Assembly: GCA_963575645.1 (NCBI GenBank)
Contig: OY754471.1
Span: 35,534,401 to 35,598,400 of the forward strand
Direction of reading: 5' to 3'
Source of the DNA: Xanthostigma xanthostigma
Taxonomy: Eukaryota > Arthropoda > Insecta > Raphidioptera > Raphidiidae
Length of the DNA: 64,000 bases
Part shown: positions 33,371 through 43,675 of the stretch, in pieces
Numbering within the stretch: the stretch's first letter is position 1
Layout of the letters: each line of letters opens with the position of its first letter
Position numbers and translations under genes: made by a program
The notes under the pieces: generated by a model
The model's database searches: none
What the model was told of the DNA's origin: nothing
Seen by the model: only the letters and a program-made list of their open reading frames with translations

Positions 33371-33647
33371 GTTGGAACAATACGTCAACATGCTCCAGAA
33401 GAAGATGATCAACACCGAGAATGTCGGCGAGGCGTCTGGAATCGGTCTTCCTCACAACGACTCTCTACTGAGAAATAGAATCAGAACAGCTGACACTGGC
33501 ACGATGTCGTCAAACAAATCCTCGCCGGATCGAAACGGCAGTCCGCTGGTAGCGGAACACGCCACCAACTCCATCAGCAGTTTCGATAGCGTCAACAGTT
33601 CGCCGTCTCACCATGTCATCATGTCAGGACCGGTCACTGATCTTTGA
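33371..33647 (+). CDS. Last coding exon of the coiled-coil gene, with stop
   Basis: This terminal exon follows an 82-bp intron (acceptor CCAAATAG). It completes the split Lys codon and continues LEQYVNMLQKKM, the end of the coiled coil. About 75 residues of Ser/Asn-rich, probably unstructured tail follow (repeated S-S-P-D/S-P-S-H motifs), and the protein ends ...MSGPVTDL at a TGA at 33645-33647. The last residues could in principle be a C-terminal binding motif, but I have no evidence for this. The total predicted length is about 482 residues from the five exons. The assembly rests on splice consensus and phase agreement. A homology search would be needed to name it. Confidence 0.8.
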
Positions 33648-33956
33648 CCGATTATTGTCGGTAGACGACTGAGCTCACTATTAATGATAATTATATTGTT
33701 ATTGACCGTTCTTGTTTTCTGACGATTGATTTTTTGAATTAGATTTTGTTATTTTTGTTGAAACGAATATTTTACACCGTTGTTATTCCAAAGTTTTTTA
33801 TGAAATCGTGATATTGGCCTATTTTTTTGCTTACAATGTATGTGCCCGTTTTTCGTTTCAAATTTTGTTTTTTTCTTGCCACCGTTGCCCACAAGAGTCT
33901 AGGGATCAGACCAATACCTTCTCGCGATAAACTATCTCCCTTTGAAAGGGACTACT

Positions 33957-34670
33957 AGTCTAATTCACATGTCCCTTTTTGATGAATTCCGGTCCTCCTT
34001 CACTGAAAATTATTATCATTGTGTTATTCGATTCGGAATAACATCTAGAAACTTTTTGAAAAAATTGAAGTGAGGGACGAAAAAATTGCAAGTTATAAAC
34101 ATTTTAGGAAAAGAAAAAAGAGGGGTTTGTTTTTTTGCGAATATCTCAAAAACTATTGCAGATATCTAAAATCCCAAAAAATATTTTGAAAGAGCAGGAC
34201 TTTTCCTACAAAAAGTTACATTTCCCGGAACTTTACCATCAATCTTTCTAATTTTAATTTAGAGTTGAAAATAGGGCTAATATTTTATTTTTTATATAAT
34301 TTTCAATAGTTTCGTGCCTTAGCTCGTCTTATAAAATAAAAAAAAATGTTTAGCCCTATTTTCACCTCTAAGTTAAAATTAGAAATATTGGTGGTACAGT
34401 TCCGGGAGATGGGACTTTTTTGTAGGAAATTTCCTGCTTTTTCAGAATATTTTTTGTGATTTCAGATATTTGCAATAGTTTTTAAGATATTCGCAAAAAA
34501 AAACCCTCTTTTTTCTTTTACTAAAATGTTTATCTTTTGCAATTTTTTTGTCCCCCACTTCAATTTTTTCAAAAAGTTTCTAGATGTCATTCCGAATCGA
34601 ATGACACCATGTTCATGATTTTAGGTGAAGGAGGACTGGAATTCATCAAAAAGGGACCTGTGAAAGAGAC
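33957..34670. repeat. 0.7-kb near-perfect hairpin after the stop codon
   Basis: The arms 33957-34299 and 34331-34670 are inverted copies (about 85-90 percent) with a loop of about 30 bp. Landmarks are CCCTTTTTGATGAATTCC on the left and GGAATTCATCAAAAAGGGAC on the right. The hairpin starts 310 bp after the TGA at 33647, and no AATAAA lies between. It may therefore be transcribed in the 3' UTR, where it would form long double-stranded RNA. A candidate poly(A) signal (AAATAAATA) is at about 34768. Confidence 0.75.
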
Positions 34671-34812
34671 TATACCCCTATGAGAAACAACTAATATCGT
34701 TGATTTGGTTAAAGACAATATTTGAATTTTTAAATGAAGACAATGTTACTATTTTTTAAGAATATATAAATAAATATAAGTGTAATATGGAATAGTTGTA
34801 AAAATTAAGTAG

Positions 34813-34890
34813 TGACGCGCACCGGAATCGAACTAACAACCTTCTGTGTGCAAGGCAGACGCTCTACTCACCCAACTACCGTGGTCTACT
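34813..34890 (-). pseudogene. tRNA-Ala(TGC)-like sequence, minus strand
   Basis: On the minus strand GTGAGTAGAGCGTCTGCCTT followed by GCACACAGAAGG gives a D arm and an anticodon loop with TGC. TTAGTTCGATTCCGGTGCGC follows as a T arm. The T-stem pairing is poor and the acceptor arm does not close, so this is a pseudogene or a SINE head and not a working tRNA. Confidence 0.55.
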
Positions 34891-35797
34891 GATATAAAGC
34901 CAATTTTTATGGTATACGCGCCTACGTTATACCGAGTATCGTTTCTATAGAATCATTGTTCGAACTTTTCCAAGAGGTCTTCGTGGTTTGATCCCTGGAC
35001 TGTCTGTTGTTCTGCTTGTTCCTATTTAATTAAACCATGAAAACTTCAAACGTAATTTGTTTATTTGCATTGGAATTTTATGATTCGTGTGTATTGAAGT
35101 GTATTCTTCATTATAAGCAAAATATTACCACTAGCATACTTGCGTTAAAATTTAAATACTTGATGATTATTTTTACGGAAACCACGATTTGACTTTTGTG
35201 ATCAAAGAGCGCCTACCAAATTTGGAAATTGAGCTCTAGTTTTTTTTATACTTCTGTTAATGTTAGAATGTAGCGGAAAACAGTTTATTAATTTTTCGGT
35301 GTTATTTACGGCCTACCATGTAAGTCTAGAAATAAATAGGAAGGAACTCTACACTCAAACCATATGACGGTAATATTATTTCGTTGCCCAGATAAAAATC
35401 ATGACATTTTTTTATTTTTTAGAACTTTCTGTTGTGTGTTCTACAGTCTATTAATTTTTGAAAATACATAATAATTGCTCGAGTATTTTGTCTTTTTGGC
35501 AATAAAATTAACATCTAATGGGGTATCGCTAACGTTTATAACTTTTACTTTGTAAATTAATTTTGTATTTCTTGTGATTAGTTGTAGGTAAAGTGATACT
35601 AGGATCAATATTCCGTAAATAAGGAATTGTGATTTTGATTCAAAACATTCGACTAATCGTATGAATTTTTTATTTTATCTTATACTTACTCTGGAATTTT
35701 AATATATTAAGGCAAATAAATATTTAAAAAAGTATCTATTTCTTTCCTTTAAATTAAAAATAATCACCAGATCAGTAAAAATCAATTGAAATAACGT
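34891..35797. other. Downstream sequence, no recognised feature
   Basis: AT-rich. AATAAA-like hexamers occur at about 35330 and 35500 and are alternative poly(A) signals for the gene ending at 33647. No coding signal is visible. Confidence 0.45.
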
Positions 35798-35892
35798 TAA
35801 CACCTAAATCTAATGAATTCCATAATTTTAATACTGCTTTCTGCGGGAAGCAGTAGTAAAATTATGGAATTCATTAGGTTTAGGTTCGGTTA
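35798..35892. repeat. Short hairpin (95 bp)
   Basis: ATGAATTCCATAATTTTAAT and its inverted copy ATTATGGAATTCAT form a stem of about 40 bp around a 10-base GC-rich loop. It could be a minimal MITE. It is followed by a pogo-like fragment at 35912-35980 (GATAAGTCGAACTTCAAGGG). Confidence 0.6.
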
Positions 35893-35984
35893 TTAAAAAA
35901 AATAAACGTTGATAAGTCGAACTTCAAGGGAAATCCTACAAAATGCTTGTTAAAGATGTTTCAACTTATCAAGGATTTAGATTG

Positions 35985-36350
35985 TAAGCTGCTGCACACG
36001 AGACTGGTTTTGCCGCTCGTGCTGACTGCCGTGCTGGTTGACGTCACTGCGGGTCCGCGTGCATAGTTACGAACTGAATTTCAAAATAAGAACTAAGTTC
36101 TCGTTTCTGTGCTGACTTTTAGTAAGAACCTATTCAGAAAACAGGATCTTATCACGTGGGCGACAATAAATGTTCACTTTTGTTAACTATCACCGCGCGC
36201 GTGCTAAACCCATCTACAAAGCATGCTTCAATACACGCATCGTATGAAACGAACACATGAAAGCCATCACGAAACCCCACGCGACAGCAAGCTTGAAATC
36301 TAGCAGCCAAATTTAGCGGCAAAACCAACCTCGTGTACAACGGCCTTTAC
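35985..36350. mobile_element. MITE with TGCACACGAG ends (about 365 bp)
   Basis: The left arm GCTGCACACGAGACTGGTTT and the inverted right arm ending near 36350 match over about 25 bp, including GGTTTTGCCGC. The interior phrase ATCTTATCACGTGGGCGACA is shared with 28470-28745. The minus-strand 62-codon frame is incidental. Confidence 0.65.
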
Positions 36351-36751
36351 AGGCAAAAAGGGTTTAATATCGTTCGAAATAATTTTTGAAACATTAAAAC
36401 TTCGTTATTTTTATAAAATAAATAAAGTAATACTTTTATTGTATCGATTTATTTGATAAAAAAAATGCATTAATGTTAAATGATATTGTTCTGTAACCTG
36501 CTTTTGCCGCAGCTTTGTTGTATACTAATTTAACCCTACGTGATCAAGTTTATAAGCGTCATTCCTTTAATTGGCTGATCAAAGTCATGAAAATAAGAAA
36601 CTATTAAAATAAATACATATATTCAATTTTTCAACTCTGAAATTGACTTTTACTGTAATGAAAAAATAATTGATATGATTTAAGTGATGTGATTTTAAAA
36701 ATTTGATTATATCAGTTTTTGTAATTACACATTTTATTTTATAATAACATA

Positions 36752-37097
36752 CAGTAAAACCCCTGTATGTCTAACTTCAAGGGAGACGCCAAAAAATTCG
36801 AGTTATAGAATTTTCGACTTAGGCGGATTTTGTAAGGAAATATTCGACTTGTAGAGGTTAAGATTCATTCTAACTAATTTTGAGTTGCTATATGCGAGAT
36901 ACACAGGTCCAATTTATTTTTTCGAGTTATGGGGCGAAAATATGTACCAAAATGGCATGCAGGGACTCACTGATTATTTCGATCTATGTATAGCTATAGA
37001 TGGTTGAGATTTCGAGTAATGGAGAAGAGAACAAACTATTTTTTCGAGTTTTGGAGGTTTTCGACTTATCGAGGTTCGACTTAAAGAGGTTCTACTG
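36752..37097. mobile_element. pogo/Tigger-like MITE, copy 2 (346 bp)
   Basis: The left end CAGTAAAACCCCTGTATGTC and the right end AAAGAGGTTCTACTG are both intact and flanked by TA (36750-36751, 37098-37099). The body matches 32330-32692 at about 85 percent. Confidence 0.82.
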
Positions 37098-37125
37098 TAT
37101 TATAATTCTCTCTCGTATTATTAAT

Positions 37126-37317
37126 AGTGCTAACACACGGTCGAACTTGGTCCGGTCCGACAACGGACATGGTACGGCGGATCTTGCAACAGACGACCGA
37201 ATCTGTTCCCATCGAACCGGGCGGACACGCAGACTACTGTACAGACGAACAGATTTGGTACGGAGCGGACCAGATCCGCTGTCCGCTTTGAACCAAGTTC
37301 GACCGTCTGTTAGTACT
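37126..37317. mobile_element. GC-rich MITE (192 bp)
   Basis: The inverted ends AGTGCTAACACACGGTCGAA and their right-hand counterpart (through ACTTGGT, 26 bp with two differences) enclose a GC-rich core. Target duplication is unclear. It lies only 28 bp after the pogo-like MITE. Confidence 0.72.
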
Positions 37318-37610
37318 TTTAGGCGGAAAACATTTTTTTAATAGAATAATTCTTGGTTTATAAGAAGGTGTATACCTATTCCATAAAAGTTACGTATTAA
37401 AAATTCTTGCATATTGCGTAATTCGTTTAGATATTTTAGAATATCAGTTAATTATATAAGTATTAGTTTTCGGATTTTTTATGCTGAATTATATGCTTGT
37501 TTTTCCCAAAAAAAGGCAGGTTCTCACGAATTCATTTTAGTTGCTCATATCAGTTAAAATTGATCAGAAATTTATTTATGACGAATTCCAGCTCTGGCTT
37601 ATGAAATAAC

Positions 37611-38364
37611 CACACGGAAAGAAAATTTCAGTAAAAATTACCGTTAAGTTCACGGTAATCGTGGGACGCTACGAAATTCTTGTTCATATTACTTTTTTGT
37701 TACAATTATTCACAAGCACAAAGTAAAAATATAAAAAAATTGTCAATAATTTTTACTGGAAGTTAGCCTTAAAATTTGCAATTCCATGGTTCTTCCCTCG
37801 TAAATCCTCTGGTCCACCCATCTTGTATCCCAGTGTTCTGGGTATTAAGATATGTTTGTTTTTAATTTATTTTAATTTATATTAGACCATATTTTATTTA
37901 GTTATAATTAATCGTGTTTGATTAAATAATAATCCGTGGCTAATTATACTAATTAGGAATTGACCCAAAAATTTCAGATACATTTTTCTTTTGTTGCTCA
38001 TTCGAAAGGCTCTTGGATGGAGACCTTTACCCTGAATTTGCGCATTCTCTAAATTGCCCCGCCTGTCGCCATCTTGGATTCAGTTTTTTTCTTCAATTGC
38101 TCATATCTCGCGTTCTATTAATCCCACAGCAATCGTAACCAGTATAATAAAAACGGTAAAAAATAAGGAACGCGAAGAATTAAAATAAAAATGAATATTT
38201 TTAAAAAAATACGAAAAATCGAATGTTTTTGCTGTAGTTAAGAGAATTTACCGAAGTCTCCAGTAATAATATTCATCTTAATAGTGTCCCAGGATTATAG
38301 TCCACTATGGTAATTTTTATGATGAATTTGACGGTAGTTTTTAATGAAAATTTCTTTCCGTGCC
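37611..38364. mobile_element. Long MITE (about 754 bp) with CACGGAAAG ends
   Basis: The left end CACGGAAAGAAAATTTCA and the inverted right end TGAAAATTTCTTTCCGTG continue inward with TAAAAATTACCGT-like matches for about 40 bp. The interior is AT-rich with no transposase, so it is a non-autonomous element of unknown superfamily. Confidence 0.65.
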
Positions 38365-38809
38365 GAGTTTAATTTTATTTTTGTGTCCAGTTTTGTATAT
38401 ACTGTGTATATTTCCCTCGCCCAGTGGCTATATATTTATCTTATTATATTTTTATCAATTTGACTACATCAATGGCCGTTTTCTTTAACCATGGGTTATT
38501 AAACTTATCGCGATAACTTGTAAATTTTCTGAAACGACATTTTGTGCTCCGTTATATAATGAATATTATTCTAAAACAACAAAATCAGAGCAGTTATAGT
38601 ACTTATAATGCAGCATTATCACTACATACTGTGTGTCCTTTAAAAGCACGAAAACTGCTGTACGAATTCGAATTCGATTTTTACCAATCGTTAGCTTATT
38701 TCTTGGGGAAAGTTTAGTTCTATAATAATTGCCCGCCCCCAAAATCGCCTGGTTGCAAATCGGATTGAATCCGTAAAACTTAATATAGGTAGGTATTACA
38801 CACTGCTGT

Positions 38810-39118
38810 ATCTATACTAACCGATACTAATAATATTATAAAGAGGTAGTCTTGTCACTGCACTACATTTATTACAGGCGACCAGGTTCGGCTTTGCCCG
38901 AATTTTATAGATTACCACAATTTTTTTGTCGACTTACGTTGCAAAATTTAACTCCACGAAAAGCACTTTTATTTTAACGCGGTAATATATTATAACCTAT
39001 GTCCATCCTGAAGGTCCATTCTAAATATTGGTGAAAAAGTTTTGAAATATGATGAACTACCTTCTACATTTAAACTTATACAAACTTTATCTCTTTATAC
39101 GTAATATTAGTATAGATT
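38810..39118 (+). repeat. Dispersed repeat, longest copy of the 7105 family
   Basis: The left edge TCTATACTAACCGATACTAA followed by TATTATAAAGAGG and the right edge CTCTTTATACGTAATATTAG are partly inverted, so here the family shows terminal repeats about 250 bp apart. The centre has GCTTTGCCCGAATTTTATAG and AACGCGGTAATATATTATAA. Confidence 0.6.
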
Positions 39119-39475
39119 TGTTAAAAAATAACACGATGGTGGTATCAAAGAGACACCTGAGTTGTATCAGAAAATGGCCATAAATATGTTTAGCATCGCT
39201 CTAGGAATAAACTAATTTGATATGATTGTACCTAATTTTTACCACCGTAAAGTTTTGTAATTTTTTAATAAATAAAATTATCGACCAATTTTTCAGACAA
39301 ATATATTAACAAAAAATTAATACATTTTATTTATTGAAGAGTTATAATCAGACGTTAATCAAAGATTTGAATTTTGTAATTTTTGTTAAATTACAAATTT
39401 AAGGCATTAAATAATTATAATAAAACCAGTTTTTAATTTTCTATAAGACAAGAATAATTAATTTTAATACAGCAC
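39119..39475. other. Left flank of the tandem array
   Basis: AT-rich sequence without coding signal. Its last bases (TTTTAATACAGCACACTAG) resemble the 3' end of an array unit (GTTTTAATATACACC). It may therefore be the worn-out tail of a still earlier unit, or the array's preferred target. Confidence 0.4.
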
Positions 39476-42400
39476 ACTAGTGTACCTGTTCAAAACTTTT
39501 TTGAAGGTGACTTAACACAGTCTTCTAAGATCAATTTTTGGCACAGGCTGTCGCCAAAATTTTTTTTGCCACAGGCTGTCGCCAAAAATTTTTTTGCCAA
39601 CACAAAACTTTTTAACACGTGCTTTTGGGTTAGTTTTCAAATATTCATGTGTTTTGGTACAGGCTCGCGCGACACTAACCATTATTTATTTACACAAAAC
39701 ATTTTTTCATTTGATTTGGCATAGTTTTCAAAGCTTGGTATGTTTTGATGCACGCCTGCCAAATTACCATAACAGGTGTACGCGAAACATTTTTGAATGT
39801 GTTTTTAGAATAATTTTCCAAAATCGATGTGCTTTGATAGTGCATCGGTTCCACCAGCATTTCTCGGCTCTTCGAGCCTCGTAATAACTAATTCAAGTAC
39901 AAAATTCAGGCCTTCGCCCTCACAATTTTCGTATTTCTTAAACAAAACATTTTTGTATGTGTTTTTGGCGTAATTATTTTCAATGGTTAGTGTGTTTTGA
40001 TACACGCCTGCTCAAATACTATAACAGATTTACGCGAAACATTTTTGAATGTGTTTTTAGAATAGTTTTCCAAAATTGATGTGTTTCGATACTGGTCGAG
40101 CGCAAAAGGATAACTATTAGTGTGTCGGTGCAGAGGCGCCGACTTTTAGAAAACCCCGTGGGTGATGATGCTCATTTAATGATTCGTTTAAAAAAACTGG
40201 CAAATTGCGAGGAAAGAAATGCACACCAACCGACGAATTTAGACGCAATTTTCACCATTATGTATAATAATCGTGAAAATCGCATCTAAATTCGTCCAGT
40301 AGAATCAAGTTATATGAGAACAATTCGTCATTCTCATAACAAATCTTATTTGCAACTGTATATATAGGTATATGCTTTATTATAATTAATGTTGAATTAG
40401 TTCATTATGTTATTGTAGTCATCCACCGCGATAGTGGAAGTTCGGGTTTAAGTTCCAAAACACCTTTAGTATTTTGTTGTTTTATTTTACCTACGCCGCC
40501 ACTGGGTATTATGTACGTTTTTGAAGTGAAACTATTTTTATAAGCGTTAGGGGGGTAAATTGGCTTGAATCTGACAAAAAGTTAAACGTTTCCCCTTTTC
40601 CGACTTCAACCGACAGTTGAAAGGAAAGAGTGAGAGAAACGTTTCTACTCTCAGTGTCAAAGCGTCATGCCCACTTCCACGAAATCTAAATTTTTTCTAG
40701 CCACGGTAACAAATTCCACATAAACATTAACTATATAATAAAATCGTCAACAAATATTTGAAACTAAGAAGTTTCACTTCTAACGCGTGAGAGTTTCCAG
40801 CGTATTTTTTTTTTATTTCTAAGTGTGAGGTACCAGATCTGGTTATTTTGGTTACTGTTTTCTTGTAATTGAGTATTTTTTGAAAAGCATAATATGTACT
40901 TTGAAATTATTTTATGTGGGTTGTATATGTAAGTTAAACCGGATAAGTGATTTTAGAAATTGCATCTACAAAAAATGACAAAAACTTGACGTTAAAAAAT
41001 TTGACACAATAGTATTATATCTTACATTGAAAAAAGACAGACTATATTTACAAACCGCTGATTCAGAACTGCTAATAATTTATCAGTAAATATAGGTACA
41101 ATATTTAGTTAAATTCGTATGTCAAATTGCCAGCTTGAAAGCGCGGGGGCCTTTTCGAGATAACACGTACTATAAAAGGCACCTAAAAAGTAAAAATCGA
41201 ACTTACCTAAAATACAATATTTTTATTAGATATCCCGATTTAAAATACAGAAACCCGACTGAGTGTGCAGTACGACACTTAATAATATTATAACCTAATT
41301 TTTAGCTGTCATATCTATACAAAGAAAAAATGTTTAAAATATAATTTTTTATTTATTAATAGGCATAATATGTATATATAGCACGTATTTATAATACATT
41401 TAGAATGATTTAATAACTAACCTGTATTATTTCCCGTTACAAAATGCAGCAAATTTTATGAAATGTATTTTTGATACAAAAAACAATTGTTTTAATTTTA
41501 AACGTCAAATAGTCGACCAAAAAAAATAGAAGTCCGATTAATGTTCTATCTCTGTCATACTCACAACGCAAGCGACGACCCTCTGTCAACATTCAGTTTT
41601 GAATATTTCTCGATTTAAATTGGTTAATTCGCCGTCGGACGTCCGTCAAAAGATTCTATAATTATCAATTTACATAATACTGACAAAAAAATTCAATTCA
41701 AAATCGAAAAAAGTGCCAAATTATGCTTTTAAAGTGCAAAGTGACAGCTACATTTTTAGATTGTCGTTTGTTTTTGTTTATTAACTTCGAACGTCAAAAT
41801 ATTTTCCGACTAAATAATAAATCAAACTATAAATTTTTCATCTCTGTCACACACATTAACTGTCGGCGACGTAAGTTTATTAAAACACAGGATTCGTCGT
41901 CGCATGTTAAATTCGTATTGAAGCTAGACTGTGAGTGTTTTTTTACTTTATCATGCGTTCAGTAAACCGACCGCTTCACCGCCTAAACGCCGAAACACCG
42001 ATTTTTATTTACGAATAAATCGCTACAAAAAAGTCGTTTCGAGTGCAACTTTTGCACTTCGCGGGTAGAGTTTTTTACTCCGCTTCGTTTAAAATGCCTC
42101 CCGAGGTCGTGCGACCAAAATCGAGCGAGATATAAGCAAAAACACGTCCCCGGGTTAAATCCCATAAGGACTTTGCGCGGGTCTCGACTTTTGGCTTCGG
42201 CGGCCGAACCGCACGGTCGACTTTTGCGATCGGAACGGCCTATAAAAATAGAAAAATGAGCGAAAATCGTCCCAAAACCTCGTCGTCGTGCGATTTTTTT
42301 TACTATTTTAGACGACGATCCGCGTTTGGCTCAATGCATTTTAAATGGGGCCGAGGGCCCGTTTGAAAAATCGCCCCGACCACGCCCCTAAAATGCAAGA

Positions 42401-42538
42401 AAAGCCGACCCCCCTATGCAATAGAGAATCTCGAGCTCTATATTTGGCTATTTTCCCGATTTTTTTCGTCGAAAAGCGTAGATTTCTATAGACACATAAA
42501 TTTTTGTGTCGAAATTTTTGCGTTTTAATATACACCGG
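39476..42538 (+). repeat. Composite array unit, copy 0 (3.06 kb, internally deleted)
   Basis: The unit starts ACTAGTGTACCTGTTCAAAA and ends with GCGTTTTAATATACACC. It holds a short 5' monomer block (39476-40105), then jumps directly to the hAT C-terminal zone (40106-40504, ending in the hAT terminus ACCTACGCCGCCACTG) and the 3' domain (41200-42538). The Harbinger and fold-back blocks of copies I and II are missing. Identity to the other copies is clearly lower, so this is the oldest copy. Confidence 0.7.
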
Positions 42539-42629
42539 ACTAGTGGACCTGGTTCAAAACTTTTTTGAAGGTGACTTAACACAGTCTTCTAAGATCAATT
42601 TTTGGCACAGGCTGTCGCCAAAAATTTTT

Positions 42630-43560
42630 TGCCAACACAAAACTTTTTTACACGTGCTTTTGGCTTAGTTTTCAAAGATTGATGTGTTTTAATACAGGCA
42701 ACTAACCGTTATTTATTTACACAAAACATTTTTGCATTTGTTTTTGGCATAGTTTTTAAAGGTTGGCGTTTTTTGATGCACGTCTGCCAAATTACCATAA
42801 CAGGTGTACGCAAAACATTTTTGAATGTGTTTTTAGAATAGTTTTCCAAAATCGATGTGTTTTGATACTGCAATGAGTCTAAAAAAATACTCGGCTCTTC
42901 GAGCCTCGTAATAATAATTCAAGTACAAAATTCGGGCCTGCGGCCCTCATCATTGTCGTATTTCTGAAACAAAACATGTTAGCATGTGTTTTTGGCGTAC
43001 TTTTCAAAGGCTGGTGTGCTTTGATCTACGCCTGCCCAATTGTCATAACTGTTGTAAGCAAACAATTTTTGAATGTGACTGAAGAATAGTTTTCCAAGAT
43101 AGATGTGTTTTGATACAGGCTCGCAGCGCAACTTACTGTTATTTATTTACACAAAACATGTTTGCATTTGATTTGGGCATAGTTTTCAAAGGTTGGTGTG
43201 TTTTGATACACGCCTTCTCAAATACCATAACAGGTTTACGCGAAACATTTTTGAATGTTTTTTCAAAATAGTTTTCCAAAATCGATGTGTTTTGATACTG
43301 ATCGAGCTCAAAAAAATACTCGGCTCTTCGAGCCTCGTACAGGTAAAGGTATAAATTTCGACTTTTCGGCCTTCACTATTTTCATATTTCGTAAACAAAA
43401 CATTCTTGCATGCGTTTTTGGCATATTCTTCCAAAGTTGGTGTGCTTTGATATACGCCTGCCTTATTGCAACAAATGTCGTAGGCAAAAATTCTTTGAAT
43501 GTGTCTTAAGTATAGTTTTCCAAGATAGAAGTGTTTTGAAACTAATTAAAGAAATCTCTC
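42630..43560 (+). repeat. 5' monomer block of copy I with paired mini-hairpins
   Basis: Degenerate direct monomers each contain ACACAAAACATTTTTGCAT, GGCATAGTTTTCAAAGG, TTTTGATACACGCCTGCC, ACGCGAAACATTTTTGAATG and AGTTTTCCAAAATCGATGTG. Two monomers end with the 5-bp hairpin GGCTCTTCGAGCC (42893, 43322), followed about 40 bp later by a GGCC-type hairpin (for example GGGCCTGCGGCCC at 42934). Equivalent blocks are at 39590-40100, 51500-52430 and 56570-56870. The open frames across them are by-products of the repeat. Confidence 0.7.
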
Positions 43561-43675
43561 AAAAGCCTCTCACTTTTTCACTGCGCAAACAGAACACGCC
43601 ATTGCATCGACACGACCCCGTAACTGTATTTAAAAAAATCCCCCAAAAGGCCTTACCATTTTCACTGTGCAAAAA

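Noticed and set aside
34813-34890. Functional tRNA-Ala gene
   Set aside because: The acceptor and T stems do not pair properly, although the D arm and anticodon loop look good.
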